Below the pieces are notes generated by a model, which worked only from the letters and a program-made list of their open reading frames with translations, did no database searches and had not been told where the DNA came from. Shown here piece by piece: positions 10,471-23,419 of a stretch of DNA of 64,000 nt. The stretch is taken from contig OENT01000030.1 of the NCBI GenBank assembly GCA_900239685.1, forward strand, positions 124,806 to 188,805, read 5' to 3'. Both the position numbers and the translations under genes were made by a program. Position 1 is the stretch's first letter, and the number at the start of each line of letters is the position of its first letter. The stretch is from Rotaria macrura (taxonomy: Eukaryota; Rotifera; Eurotatoria; Philodinida; Philodinidae).

Positions 10471-13155
10471 TCAAACATAGCAATTGTTCTGGGAGCTTGA
10501 TCAAATTCTTTTTAGGATCACTTCGATGGTGTTGAAGTCTCAGTGGATTTGTGAGTGTAGGCGAGACAGGAAAATATAACCCACAGGCACACGAGCTCAC
10601 ATCCGATGTCAAGATCCAGAATCACCCTCAACCGCACCCATATCCACACTCACAGCCACATATATCTTCATCTCACACCCACCCTCTGGTTATTTAGTTG
10701 AAATATCGATATCATGGTAGCTTAACATCTAATTTCTTAAATAATTATTATGAGAAGTTTATTCTTAAACTTGTTGATAATGAAATTTTATGTTTAATAT
10801 TACCTTGGAGTTTCCTAATAAACTTTCAATTATAGTATTATATCGTAGGAGATATAGGCTATGTTCCATGTAATCATAAGCAATTGATAAGATTACTTAA
10901 GCGCAATCGAAACGCGTCTTGCTAGCTTTTGATTTATTTTATACATATTAATATAATCCCATCCACGCCCCCGACGACTCCAAAAGAAAAGAAAACATTT
11001 TGTTTCTGTCTCTCATGAATATTGAATAAATCCAAATAGTTGGCAAGTTTGAAAATATACACTACAACATATATCTTTTTATTTTATGAGTAAAAGAAAA
11101 AGAAGGAAGAACAGCATTTTAGTATATTTCTTTATTTTATTTAACCCACAAGAAAATAAATTTAAGTCACGATTTTTGTGATTTCAAAGTGGCTTCTGGC
11201 ATAAGCAAACGTCCTTCTGTCATACTTCATTCTGCATGTTAAACACGCCTGTTGACCAAGAATTGCTTGGGACTATAAATATTTACGTTCTTTTTTTTCT
11301 CCGAATACTGATCGAACCCATGTAAACGAAAAACGCATTTTCAACGCTGATAGATGCGTTATTGTTGCAAACAACGACATTCTGACGCATTTTTATGGGA
11401 CAGGATTCTGAGAACACTGCTGAACTGATCCAGCACTTGTCGTCTAAACGCGTTCAGAAGGGATATGGTCGTCCATGTGTACTAATAAAAATAAATTCGT
11501 ATACACTCGTTTAAATACTAGTTCGAAACGCGTTTGCAATCGTTCTAGAAAAGCAATAGTTATCTATACAGGACGGAAATCCCTAACGCGTACAGATGCG
11601 TCTCAATAACTTATGTACAACACTGTTTACATGGATTGATGTTGCATTATACTCTCAAAGTTGTATCAGGATTAAAAATGCCTAGTCTTCGAGTAAACGC
11701 GTGTTCTATTAATAAAAACAATGACATCTACTACTCAGAGTACCTATATTGACTTGATAGAATTTCCACAATGTATTTGAATGCATAAGATGTCAGGAAG
11801 GCGATGGGTGTTTCGCCAAAATATCATTCTTTACAGTTACGAATTATTAATCAGTAAAGGTGGATTATATTTAAGATAAACATATAAACAAAAGTCCTGC
11901 AAGATCTATCATGATAGAGATGCTATTCGAATTCAAAGAATGATTCAGCATCTTTTGTTATCGCTTCATTTTAAAAATGAATAATTTTTATATATTCTCT
12001 ACGAAAAAATGATTAGTAATATTTTGAAGAAAAGAAAATTACAAAGAAAGCATTGCTTTTGAACTTGACTCCTTGATTTAATTTTCTACGAAGTTTTCGT
12101 AAAACTAAGAATATGTAGTTAAAAACGTAGTGAGACAAGAGTTTCCTTTTACACTTTTCCACACAAAACCTATATTTGGAACCGTAATCGTATATTCTAT
12201 TATTAGCCAGGAGAAAACGCATAATTAGCATTTCTACACCGTCTAATTTTCTATTCACTTATCGCACAAACAGGCCACTTTTCTATAAATTTTATTTAGT
12301 TTTTGAACAGTAAGGAATTAAATTTGTTTTTCTTGGTTTTAAAAAAATCAGATGTAGCTCTGTTATGACAACATTTATATAGACTTTGTATTAGCATTTA
12401 TATTACAAAATAAAAATAATCTAGTAACCGACATTTGCATGCGAGAAATCTTGTAGAAGCACTCATTCGTGTAATATATGAACACAACATCATTATCGAT
12501 TGATGTATGGTTCAATGGAAGCTATGTCTGGTTTGTAATCGATGGATATGGGTTTGAATCTTAGTTCAAACTGCCGCTAAAAATAATTGTCAGTCTCTTG
12601 TTCAAAGTATTTGAATTTTATATCATAGTTCACCATGTTATGTTAGTTCGATCCTATCTCACGGTGTCAGACGCTTTTTTTAAAATGTTGCATTTTGGAC
12701 GAATCCTGACGCGTTCAGTGGCATTAATTCGATACGCTCGGAGACGCATCGAAAATCAAAAAATGGTTACATGGAAATAACAAGAAAAGGCTATCAATGT
12801 ATTCTTCATCAAGGACGTAGGTGATCAATCGGATCGAATCGTCTTAATACTGACAGAATTCTATAAGAAGTAACTGGGAATCCGGTCACCAAAGTTCCTA
12901 TATAGAGTCCGTCAGAATGCGACTAAATTTTCACCGATTTCGATCATTTTTCGTCTGAGTCGGACTAATCTCGGTGAAATTCAGTTGGGATTCGGGGTCG
13001 TAGAATTTTTTGAACTGGGCTCCATTGATCTCAAAGGCAAACAGAGAGAATGAAAAAAAATACTGCCTATTTCTTTTCACATCGTCAAATAGCAAGTTAC
13101 TTCCGAACAGGAAAATGTTTCCCTGTGGCTCACGTGTCATAGCTCGATCGTGGCA
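10471..13155. other. Non-coding stretch with possible element relics
   Basis: Two weak structures are visible. At 11319-11633, the ends CATGTAAAC and GTTTACATG bracket sequence rich in ACGCGT/GATGCGT motifs, possibly an old MITE. At about 12815-12990 there are scattered GATCGG/GAATCCGG words like those in the CCCAGGTCGA element. No gene is supported. Confidence 0.35.
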
Positions 13156-13163
13156 TATATAAG
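13156..13163 (+). promoter_or_regulatory. TATA box of the short secreted-peptide gene
   Basis: TATATAAG lies 93 bp upstream of the ATG at 13256. The expected transcription start is near 13190, leaving a 5' leader of about 65 nt that is free of ATG codons close to the start. The position is right for a core promoter. Confidence 0.5.
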
Positions 13164-13255
13164 GTCAAAATCTCTGTATCGAAACATCACATTTACATAC
13201 TTCCTTACATTGATCAACCACTATTTCTTAAATCCTCGAATAGCAACAAGCAACA

Positions 13256-13411
13256 ATGAAAACTATTAAACCATCGGTTTTCTCGATTATCCTATTGATT
13301 TCGATAGCAACAACCTGCATACCAGAAGCACAAGCAATTCAAGATGTCAATAGGAATAACGTTTTCCATCATTTAATTAAAAAACGTACGATTTGTTTAT
13401 TTTTCGCATGA
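13256..13411 (+). CDS. Short secreted peptide (51 aa), unrecognised
   Basis: The frame starts MKTIKPSV and has a classic signal peptide: basic start, hydrophobic core FSIILLISIATT and a small-residue cleavage site after AQA (about residue 27). The remaining 24 residues are IQDVNRNNVFHHLIKKR followed by TICLFFA. The dibasic KKR could be a processing site, as in neuropeptide or defence-peptide precursors, but this is inference. A TATA box lies upstream and an AATAAA at 13466-13471 lies 55 bp past the stop, so a compact transcription unit is plausible. A donor-like GTACG within the last codons leaves open that more exons follow. The degenerate 95-bp tandem array starts at or just after its 3' end. 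Confidence 0.45.
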   Translation: MKTIKPSVFSIILLISIATTCIPEAQAIQDVNRNNVFHHLIKKRTICLFFA

Positions 13412-13449
13412 GCTCTGCTTTTAGTGCAGCACAAAAACTATGCAAGGAA

Positions 13450-16400
13450 AACATAGTTGTGTTCGAATAAAATCTTGACAACTGCATTCCTGATATGCAA
13501 TATTCACTTCCCGATTGTACGCAAAAGAAGTAACAAAATCTAAACCCTTACTTTCGACTTCAATCAATATTCAAACACAAGAGTGGTCAATAAAGTTGTT
13601 CCTTTGCCATATAAGCATCGGACAGACATTCATATTTGTATTGTTTTCACATAAACCAGGTATTCGAAAATATCATGCGTGTACTGGTTTGAGTCGTTCG
13701 TTTCTCTTGTGTTCAACGATCACATCAATCAATCGAAATAGCTGCGTTAAATTAAGCATACATTCTGAACGCAATCTTTCAAGTGACTATTCATTTGCAG
13801 TGTTTCCTTTATTATTCTCATCAACTTCGACGTTTTCTTCCCTTTGAGCGAAATATCTACATAGAACCCATGTTGGTATTATTGACTAGTCAAGCGATTA
13901 AGGATTAAAAAGAAAAATGAAACACTTACTTAAAAGTCAGCAATATTTTTGGATCGATGTTTTGTTTCAACTATTCACCCCTTGCGTATCAAAGACTTGT
14001 TATTGTTCCCCAAGTCATCACTTCCAACTTAGAAAAGCATTTGAATAGAATTCTAGTACGTTTTATACATTTGTGACGTCTTCGTCAATCACATGGAGAA
14101 CTTCAGATATTCAGTTTGAAACGCATGAAATATATAAACAGGATGCTGGTAAGAACTAGTCACTTGTTTTTTGTCCTACCTTCAAATAAAAACTAGAAAT
14201 GTTCGGTTCGTATTGAGCGAAATATTTGAACAGAGTTTTTATAGGAATTTTCAAGTCGCTATGTACCTGCAGATGTCCTGAAACGAACCAGATGCTTTCT
14301 TTGACATGAGCGAACTATTCGAATAGTAAGATTGTTTGACAAAATCAATCTCCCATAATGATCGATAACATCAAGAAATTCAAATACTTATCTGGGGTTG
14401 AGTACAATCTTTGAATCGAATCCTGATCTAAATAATTGATTACTCCTCTGTTCATTAATGATATGAAAGAATTCTACTTTATGTTTCGAATTGAGTGATA
14501 TATTGGAATAAAATCTTTATGCTTAAAATTATCAAGTCGCCCTGAGATCGTCCATCGTACGAAGAAACTCAAACGTTTGTTACGAATTCAGTAAAATATC
14601 TGAATATCATTCTACTAAGAATCCTTCATTTGCCTAGCATTGGCCATGATATTGAGGAGTAGAAATGTTGTTGTACAGGTGAGTAAAATATTTGAATATA
14701 ATCGTAATATCAACTATTAATGAGACGTTTGTTCTTCGATGGTATGAAGTTATCAAAATGATTCCTAGCAGTTATAGAAAATAGTTGAATAGAAAATTCT
14801 TTGTTCGTGCTAGCCATTTCTTTTGTGCTCCACGGTCCTAGTGAGCATACCAAATATGTGATTCACGTTGAGTAAAGTATGTGAATCGATGTTTTGTCGT
14901 GATTTAACTGCGTGCCATTCATTTCACATTTGGTGTTAAGTCATATTGTCACTCCCGTTTGCTACAGTCCCTATTTGTTATGTTATTTGAATACTATGGT
15001 CAATTGTATTATTCATTGTGTATGTAGTCAATCCTGACATAATCGTCCTTCTCCTTGTTTCAAAGAAGCAAGATATTTGAATACATTGTTCATGCAGTGC
15101 TACGATTTATTCCACAGTCATTTGTCCGTCAGTGACATCAATCGAATCAAATGTTTCGCTAGAATTAACTATATATAATAACAAAACCTTAGCCAACACT
15201 ATTATTCAAGTGTCATGGATCCAGCGGTTACCTCGCGAAATCAAATTGTACCTTTCAGTTCGAACAAAATATTTTGCTGCCAATTCCCTGTGTGTATTAT
15301 TCATTTGTCGAGCGATTACTACTAAAATACACGACCAGAGAATTTGCTTCCAAATGCAGAAAACAGTTAAACAGAGCGCTTGTTTGACGAATTCATGGCT
15401 TGTATCACTCTGGTAAGTAATTCTCTCTAAATCATTCTTTGCATTTCGTGAAAAGTATTTGAATAGAATGTTACTGGGAATACTAGAATGTATTCATGTG
15501 TCGTGTACACATGGATAGTGTAAAGAACGGCGTGTAGTTAATTCCATTTCAGGAAAATAGGTGAGGAATGTAATTGTTTGAGGAACTCGTTCGTCGCGTG
15601 TTCATCGATGATGTGGACCAATGCAAACATTATATACGAGAAGGAGCAGATATTTGAATATAACTTTGTAGGTGGTATGAATGATGCATATGCCACCTGC
15701 TCGTGGATGCTATCAGGAATCTAGCCTTTTCATTTGCATCGAGTAAAATATATGAATAGAACTTTACTATGGGTAATTGGTTTGTCATGTTTTCGTCGAT
15801 GATCAGAAGAAGGACACATGTCAGAACGGAGTGGAGTCGCATATTCGAAACGAATGATTGTTTGTGAAATTCGTTAATCTGTTGATCATCGATGGTATGA
15901 AGGAATCCACGTTTTTCTCTGCACGTGAATCAATTTTTTGAAATGGGTGATCGCACCACTATGATGTATTCATTTACTCTTCTCTTTCATGAAGTCAAGA
16001 TCTTCTAAAGTATGGTTTCGATAGAGAAAAGTATTGGATTTCTTCTTTTGTATTAGGCGCTATTCAAGCTGTGTTTGGGCACTCATGGAGAAGAAGAAAT
16101 TCGAACGTTTAGTCGGAGCGGAGGAAGAAATGTAAATTGAAGCTTCCTATAAACTATTGGTTTGTGATGCCTTCTTCCTTTTTATTAAGAATTCGAACCG
16201 TTGCTTTCAAGATATGTTAAATATTTGGATTGAATCTTTCTGTGAGCTAATCGTTCACTGTGTGTACATCGCGATGTCGAAACATCAAAATGTTTGTATC
16301 TAATGAAGACAAATAGTTTTATACAAGTTTGGTATGAATTGTAAATTTCACTCGTCATGTTTACTTTCCTTTTCAGTAATCATCTTTTTCGACCACGTCT

Positions 16401-16790
16401 GCAATATAATAGAATACAACGGTCAAAATGATCATTCATTTTTTACGTAATTCTCGATCAAATATTGCATTTGGTGTTTTCTTCAAATAGGCAAAATACT
16501 CGAAAGGTTCGTGCTTGTACTGGTGTGATTCGTTCATCATTTGTGTGGCCATGGGTGGCATAGTAAGGGCAAACATCTGTTTCGAATTGAGAGAAGCATA
16601 CAAATATAATCTTTCATGTTGTTTTGAATGTTCATAGGTGATGAGTTGTGAAACACATAGTCGCCTGCAGGTAGCTTCGTCGAATTGAGGAAAAGATCTG
16701 AATAGAGTATTAGTGGTGTTTGTGATGGTGGAACTTGCAGTATAAGTTATTCATCGTTGGTGTGTGCCTATGATCATCAGTAGCACACTC
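13450..16790. repeat. Highly diverged tandem array, period about 95 bp
   Basis: A motif close to GAGTAAAATATTTGAATAGAATCTT recurs at a nearly constant spacing. The TTTGAATA-like core sits near 14040, 14136, 14225, 14317, 14410, 14502, 14599, 14691, 14784, 14880, 14986, 15076, 15458, 15653, 15751, 16224 and 16696. From 14040 to 16696 this gives 28 periods of 94.9 bp. A second word like TCATCGATGGTATGAA appears in many units. Individual copies have drifted so far that most are not obvious by eye. The period is not a multiple of three and stops interrupt all frames, so it is not a coding repeat. The outer limits are approximate. Confidence 0.7.
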
Positions 16791-18484
16791 TGGTTGAGAA
16801 TTATAACTTCCAGTCATTTTTAACATTGAATTAATTCACTTTTTTTTGGATTATCGTAGCACAATTTGTCACCCACACAAAGAATCGAACTTCTTTCTTC
16901 CATTTTATCATTATCGTGAATTGCTATCATTTATTTATTTATATTTATCCTATTTTTATGTTCTCATTTGTTTTTGCTCTTTACTTTTGCTTTTCTGTAT
17001 TTTTCAAAATCGTCCAGTCTAATAAAATAAAGAACGGCAGTCTTGAAAGCGTGTGGGGAATCTTAAATCGTTATTAGTTGCCAGTAATGGATGTTTGTCA
17101 GATTATGTTCATCTCGCCCAAACAATCTGAAGCTAATTTTATTTTCCTGATACTCAGCACTTTTCATTGATTATTTTTCAACAGTTTATTTCCCATTTTA
17201 TCACGACTCAAAATTTCGAACCTGGGGCTGGGGTCCACCTAAGGCATCAACAATCATTTTTCGATCTCCATTCCCCCAAATATCTTTATAGTTTGATAGA
17301 CCCAAGTGTTCTCATTCAAAATATTAAGTTAAATTGTAAAATTCATCAGATAATTTGGGAGATCTGAAGCACTTTCTCGAAGCAATAAAAATTAGTTTTC
17401 GACCTAAACGTCTGTGAGTATCGAATTCCACTTCAAAGTGGACTCATTCGACGCAGAAATTTTTTCTCTATCATAAGCAATCAGAAATTCTTTGATAATC
17501 ACATGTTTTTTATCAAAAGACAGCGAAAATTATCCTGTTCGAATCATGTCATCACAAACAATAATAATTTCAACCTCTTCCAGTACCACGTTAATCCGGT
17601 GTACCAAACAGATTTGATAGACAAAATACATAGTTCAATATGCTCTTTCTAATGAGACTAAATTCAATTTTGAAACAAATGTCTGGAGGTACACTTTTGC
17701 CGTTAAATTGGCATATACTTAATTTTTTTCGGAACTTGTCAAGGAATTGCAGTGTCTTTCCTTCACGAAATTATTATCCGTGTTTGCCATTTATTTATTA
17801 CTATTTGAGCTTGGCAATATTAAAATCATGAGTATCATGTAGAATGAGAACAGTGTAAACCAAGCATCATATGGAATATTTCATATTGGTTAAGAATATT
17901 TTAAGATGAATGATGCTATATATTCTCTTCGTCGTCTGTGTTCACTATCTTTCTTACTTTTGTTTGTCTGTCTCTCGTGAAAGGTTTCACTTTTCTTTTT
18001 CTTTGTGCTTCATTGTCTCGTGTTAGTATTTCTATCCACATTATTCTATCATTAGTTTAAGTGGAATGAAAGTAAACGGATCATTTTCTCGTCGTTTGTT
18101 TTGGAAACGTACCGTTGACACATGTTACATATGTTCGAAGAGGTTGCGATCAGGTGATCATCATCGTTATGCAGATCTAAATGTCATTGTTCGTGCTGTT
18201 TGTCATTAAACTTATGTTCACTTCTTATTGTCCAATCGCCATTTGAATGATAACTCTGCTATGGATGTGGATATACCTAACGTTTGGCTACACGGAAACT
18301 CAACTTGTCTAGTCCATTTTGTTAGTTCAATATGTCCAGGCTAGTCAAAACTAGAGAAAAGCTAGATACTATAAGAAGATCAATGATGGATTCGAAGATT
18401 TTGGTGGAAAACGTAGAAAAGGAAAATGGCGAACACATTCGAACGATGTTATTAGAGAAATTCTATTTCGTATTCTGATTGGTG
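16791..18484. other. Non-coding stretch, nothing recognised
   Basis: AT- and TTC-rich sequence after the tandem array. An AATAAA-type signal occurs near 17023-17033. No supported gene. Confidence 0.4.
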
Positions 18485-18674
18485 CAGGGCGGATCTAGGC
18501 TTTTAAAGGAGGGATAAGATTTTCCGAAGCGGATGCGATCATAGGAAAAAAACACATTTGAGATACATTCCAGGTAGTATGAGCTTGTTTTTCGTTCGTT
18601 TGTGCTGAGGAAAATAAAAAAATTCATCGAAGGGGGGTACGACGAGGTGATGGCGCCCTCTAAATCCGCCACTG
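18485..18674. mobile_element. Short hAT-like MITE
   Basis: The ends read CAGGGCGGATCTAGG and, on the other strand, CAGTGGCGGATTTAG, a terminal pattern common in hAT-derived MITEs. Length is 190 bp. The flanking octamers GATTGGTG and CATGGGTC agree at only 5 of 8 positions, so the target duplication has decayed or the insertion is old. Confidence 0.55.
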
Positions 18675-20850
18675 CATGGGTCCCTCTTTCGTTCCACATA
18701 TTATATTTCTGATCAAATAAAGAAAATTTTCAAATATTCAACTGATACATTATTAGAAAGGCGACAGACTTAATAGATACTGAAAATAGTTCATGTAAAA
18801 CCCAGCATTTTGACATATCATTTTCTACATCTAATGAGGGTAAACCATTCTCAATATACGAGAATTACCTATTCAAGTGCAACAGGACAATAGCTAATGA
18901 AAAATATTCGTTGTGTGGTGAACAAAAATGTAGTCTGTATATATACGCACAACTATTGCGGATGAAACGATATGTATTAAAAGTGATCATTTCGACGTTT
19001 TCCTTTTCGGCATTCTCTACCAACCCCGATCCGAGCATGCTATCCAACAGTATCCAAGACCTGGCGGACGTTTTGACGGCAAATTATGATCTAATTCCGG
19101 ACTACTGTCAGTGTCTGGCGTCTAAATAACAAAATGACGATTTCTGATTCAATACGTAACTAAATCTATTCAAAGAAGATTTGGGTTTGTCTGAGTGGTA
19201 TGCGTGTGAGTATATTCCTGTAATTAGAATAACCACGCCCGCACCCTGACCGAGCCTGGGTATACCGTACCCCGGGTAGCTAGGTGCATGCCTAGCCCTA
19301 TACTCAAGATGGCGAAAAGAGAGATAAAATCATGTTTATTTTTGAGGAATGACATTTCATGGGTAACACGACAGTTGGCTCCCGATAGTTGAGCTTTCAT
19401 TTATGCATAAGACAAGGTACCAAATCAACATCTAGTCATGCACGTAGATGACGTTTGAAAATGCATGTAAACCTCTGATATCTCATGATGTGAATGATTC
19501 TTTGGTAAGTCCATGAATAAGACGTCTATCTCTACAGATCCGAACGAGTATTCGAAATATCTACTTCAATGACTAACTTATAATTTGGCGACTATTTCGA
19601 GGATAATTTTTTGAAGCATCCGTTTCGAAAAAATCGATGTTGTTCTCATCGATTTCAAATTTCGAAATGGTTTTGTTTTTCTAGATTGAGACAGCAGCTA
19701 CCTCGAACGAACAAGTTATCATAAGACTCGCGCAAAGCTATTCAAGTAACATGATCTTGATCTAATTTCACAATAAAATTGCGCATAAATTCTGTTTAAC
19801 ATTCAGCATGAGATAACCCGCGAATCTATCAACCTATCAAAGACTTGAAAATCGGACAGAATGCAAATTCGATAATAGCTGAGCAGCTTCATGCTGGGGT
19901 TGCTAAATTCCCAAAACGAGCGTAGTTTGACCTTTTGGATGAAAAAATAGAATTAATAGTTTCGTCTGTTCGTATGATACCAAGAGAATTGTATTTTAAA
20001 AAAGTGAAACGTATGTTTAGTTTTTGGTATGAATATTGACTCTGGTAAATAAAGCTATCTTCTTGTTTCTGTTTAATTTTTTCTTTAAATGAGGTTCAAC
20101 TGTCGGGAACACAATTATCGGTGCACCTATTTTATGAGAGCTGAATCATATACGAAGAAATCGTTTCCATTCTAGCAGAAATCATTTATGAGAAAAAGAC
20201 TAGCAGATATGCTTTTCTAGTAGAAATCACTAGTCTGAAATGCGTTTCCCTTTTAACGTATGAATCGATTCTAATCATGCAAGGAAATGTATTCGAGCGA
20301 AGGATAAATCTATAGACGGATGTTCGAATATAGGTAGAAATCATTAGGACTATTTTTCTTGCCTAGCGTGAAGCTCTGGGAGAAATGGGCTTTACGTGGC
20401 AGGAATGTAAGCTGTTTCAGTAGAAATGATTTATATGATGCAAAGTGGGTGATGTATGTTTATATTAGTGCGTTGCTTCATTTCTGCTCGTGAAAAAGCA
20501 TCTCTAAGAAAAAGAACAATTTGTATTTGAGACTCAGCATGAGTGGAAAATCAGTGCAGGATATATATATACAAAAGTGTGTGTCTAATTTTTCTATTTC
20601 TCCTTGTAATTCATCATATTATGTAGGATGACCTCTTTCCGCTTTTACAGGAGCTATTTCTCCACCACTAGGTCCACTATACTCAAATGTATATCGTCTA
20701 TTTTTATTTGAAAACGTATCTACTTCGAAATAAACGTGGTTGGGAGGGAAATCCGGGCTAAGTGACTGAGCCCCAGTTGGCCCACTCCTAGTTACGCCAT
20801 TATGCATTACTCTTATGGTATCGCAGTCGATACCCCAGGAGAATCATTCC
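18675..20850. other. Non-coding stretch with a dispersed short repeat
   Basis: About 19198-19240 (TATGCGTGTGAGTATATTCC and following) is similar to about 26738-26775, so it is a dispersed repeat of unknown type. A palindromic CTAGGTGCATGCCTAG lies near 19281-19296. No gene is supported. Confidence 0.35.
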
Positions 20851-21180
20851 AACAGTTGAATCCGATCGGATGTCCGATAGCAGCCACATCCAATTTATGT
20901 AAATTTCTATAAAACTGATGAATTTGTGAAGGAATCCGGGTTGTGGACCAATATTTGGATCCCTAGTATTGCGATCCTATCATATCTTACTGTTGGATCT
21001 GATCCAGCCTGTTGGATGGCTTTGGCTGACCTTTACTGTTGGCTCCAGATACTAAATAGTATCCCAATAGTAAAATATGAATTTCCTGTCGGATCCGTTA
21101 GTAGTTCCTCAACCTGGAATCGGATTGAATTTTTTCTGCTCGTCAGATCGTGTTAGATCCGATAGGATTCAGCATTCTAT
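20851..21180. repeat. Relic related to the ATCCGATCGGATTC-rich element
   Basis: GAATCCGATCGGATG near 20858 and the inverted GATCCGATAGGATTC near 21154 bracket GGATCC/GGATCTG-rich sequence. The words match the subterminal motifs of the element at 8046-9426, but no CCCAGGTCGA ends are visible, so this looks like a degraded or end-deleted relative. Confidence 0.35.
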
Positions 21181-23419
21181 CCATTTACCTAGGAGCCTAA
21201 GATATAAATATATGTTAAAAGTTGAGAAGTTTTAGTTGTTTAGGCACCAGGATGCTTTCTTCCGATATTTTTGTTTTTAAAAACAATTACGATTAGATTA
21301 GAAAATCAGACTCTGTCTGGTTGTAGCGCTACACTTGACCTACATTTTGGCACTAACCTAGAGTCCTGCGGGATAGTTCCGAATCTCGAAAAAATTTCGA
21401 GATGGGATAAACGTGATTCAGGACCAAACGATAAAAACAATGTCCCAAATTCTAAAATCCCTATATCTAAACTTGTAAGGTATTTGAAACTTTTTTTCAT
21501 AACAAACATCTTCATATTTATATGAATGTCAGAAACGGAGAAATATTGAAAGATATGCTTAAAAGTGTTCTTCATCAGTATCTTGCTCAGAGAAATCTTC
21601 ATATAGTTCTTGACTTCCTCTTGTCAATGAAATTTTGGTATTTGGTGTTACAGAAAGTGTTGAATCAATTGCAGTTAAACATATGCTTTTTTTCGCCCAC
21701 TTAAATAACTGAAAGATAAATTTCTTGGAAACTCGTATATTTCTCTAAAGATCTTCCCCCTCAAAGTTCGAACGTCGCACTGCGACATGCTTCGATGTTG
21801 AAATTTTATACAAATAATAGTACTTATGACCCATGTACACAAAAACAATTTCAGCCTTCTGTCTCTTTGCTTTGAGCAGTTATGATAATTTAGATGTGCA
21901 CATAGGTCTAATTTTAGGGTTATATGAATCTCCAACGTAATTCTGTGACAGCAATTCACAAAGTGTATTCTTTGTTTTTTATTTTATAGAAGACGCTTAG
22001 GGCAAGAAACGCTGTGGTCCTTTTTTTAATTTCTTCCTTCATCTCTCTGGAGGCTTACATCAATTTCAAAATTTTCCAAATTTCCAAAAAATAGCCCAAT
22101 TTTATTAAAATTAGAGCATATTTTCTTCATCTGAAATCTTTTCGAAAAAAGCGGCCACGAGTGTCACTAATTTTAAGTGTTAGATTTCAAACAAAATAAA
22201 ACATTTAGCTTTATCTGTTGTTCTAATTGAAAAGTCTCGGAGATACCTAGTCAAACCCACATCTTGAGAAAACTGTAAAACAATCTGTTGGAGCTATTTT
22301 TTGAAAGTGCGGTCAAGCATTTTTTATCATTAAATCCGCATTTCAGTAGAAAAAAATCCAAAAGTCGTATTACGATGCTTAATCGACACACTTCAATGAA
22401 CTCGAAAATGCATTTATCTCATTTTTCATTTTCCTGACGAAAACTTCGAATTTTGAATGGGGGGGGGGGGCAGCTTAATAAACAATAAATTATTAATTTT
22501 ATCTAGATGTAAACCTATGTGTTTTTCTGGTCTGTCAAAATTGAGCGACATTAATTGGTGGATACGAAAATTAATTGACATGGAAATTACTCTTGTTTAA
22601 TTGAAAAAGAATAATCTTCTTAAACTTGCAGTTGATAGCTACTAATAAGTAAAATAATAAAAAAAGAAATTTTGAACAATCATCGTAAAATTACGGTGAT
22701 TGTTCAAAATTTCATATCGATCTTTGTTAATTCCTTATTTTTCACGTTGATGTGTATCCCTTGATATTTATTATCTCCACTTTTTCTGATCCAATTAACG
22801 TATATCTCGTTGCTCATAACTAAACTGTTCAATACAAAACAGTAGATTTTCTAAAGGCACAATATCATTACATCCTTTTTAGCTTCTTAAAATGAGAGAG
22901 AGAGCGATGAAAGAGAACGAACAAGAGTTGTTCGATCACAAGAAAAAGAACGAAAGTATACACTAAGGAACATCTATAAGAACGAACGCAAATAGACAAA
23001 ACAAAAATATGTATTATAGAATCTCATTGATGCCATAACAATCTTGACCATGCGATTGCAAATTGAACATGACCGGAGTTTCAAAGCTGACAAAGGTAAA
23101 GAATTATATATTCATATATTTACACATAGTTGCACAAATATTGACATCTTATTAGAACAAGTAAATCATTGAAATTGAAAAAGAACACAAAGCAAACGGT
23201 CACCGATGTAAATGAAAACAGTTCTATAATCAGGATCGTAAGTAGGCCCCAAGAGCGTGTATGCCAGTTATGCCTAAACAGATGATAGTTAGTCTGAAGC
23301 AGACCCAAAGCGCGATCCACCCAGCTTGCTCATTAGCAATGTCCCAAATAACTGAAGTTGTATGAGCTCGTTCATAGAAACATGTATAATTACTATCAAT
23401 CAAAGCAATCAGATACATA
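21181..23419. other. Non-coding stretch with one perfect-looking hairpin
   Basis: A 23-bp inverted repeat with a 2-bp loop lies at 22666-22713 (GAAATTTTGAACAATCATCG and its mirror, one mismatch). A G11 homopolymer lies near 22459. The minus-strand frame at 23230-23418 is rich in hydrophobic residues (WIALWVCFRLTIICLG) and abuts a MITE, but I cannot support it as a gene. Confidence 0.35.

Noticed and set aside
11319-11633. Element with CATGTAAAC / GTTTACATG ends
   Set aside because: Only 9 bp of clear inverted ends and no target duplication; mentioned in the stretch description but not called as an element.
13515-16790. Protein-coding interpretation of the 95-bp array
   Set aside because: The period is not a multiple of three and stops interrupt every frame; the frames at 13515-13847 and 15132-15416 do not recur from unit to unit.
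23230-23418. Hydrophobic minus-strand frame (62 codons) possibly a membrane-protein exon cut by MITEs
   Set aside because: No recognisable family, no matching exon on the other side of the elements, and a stop soon after; not enough support.
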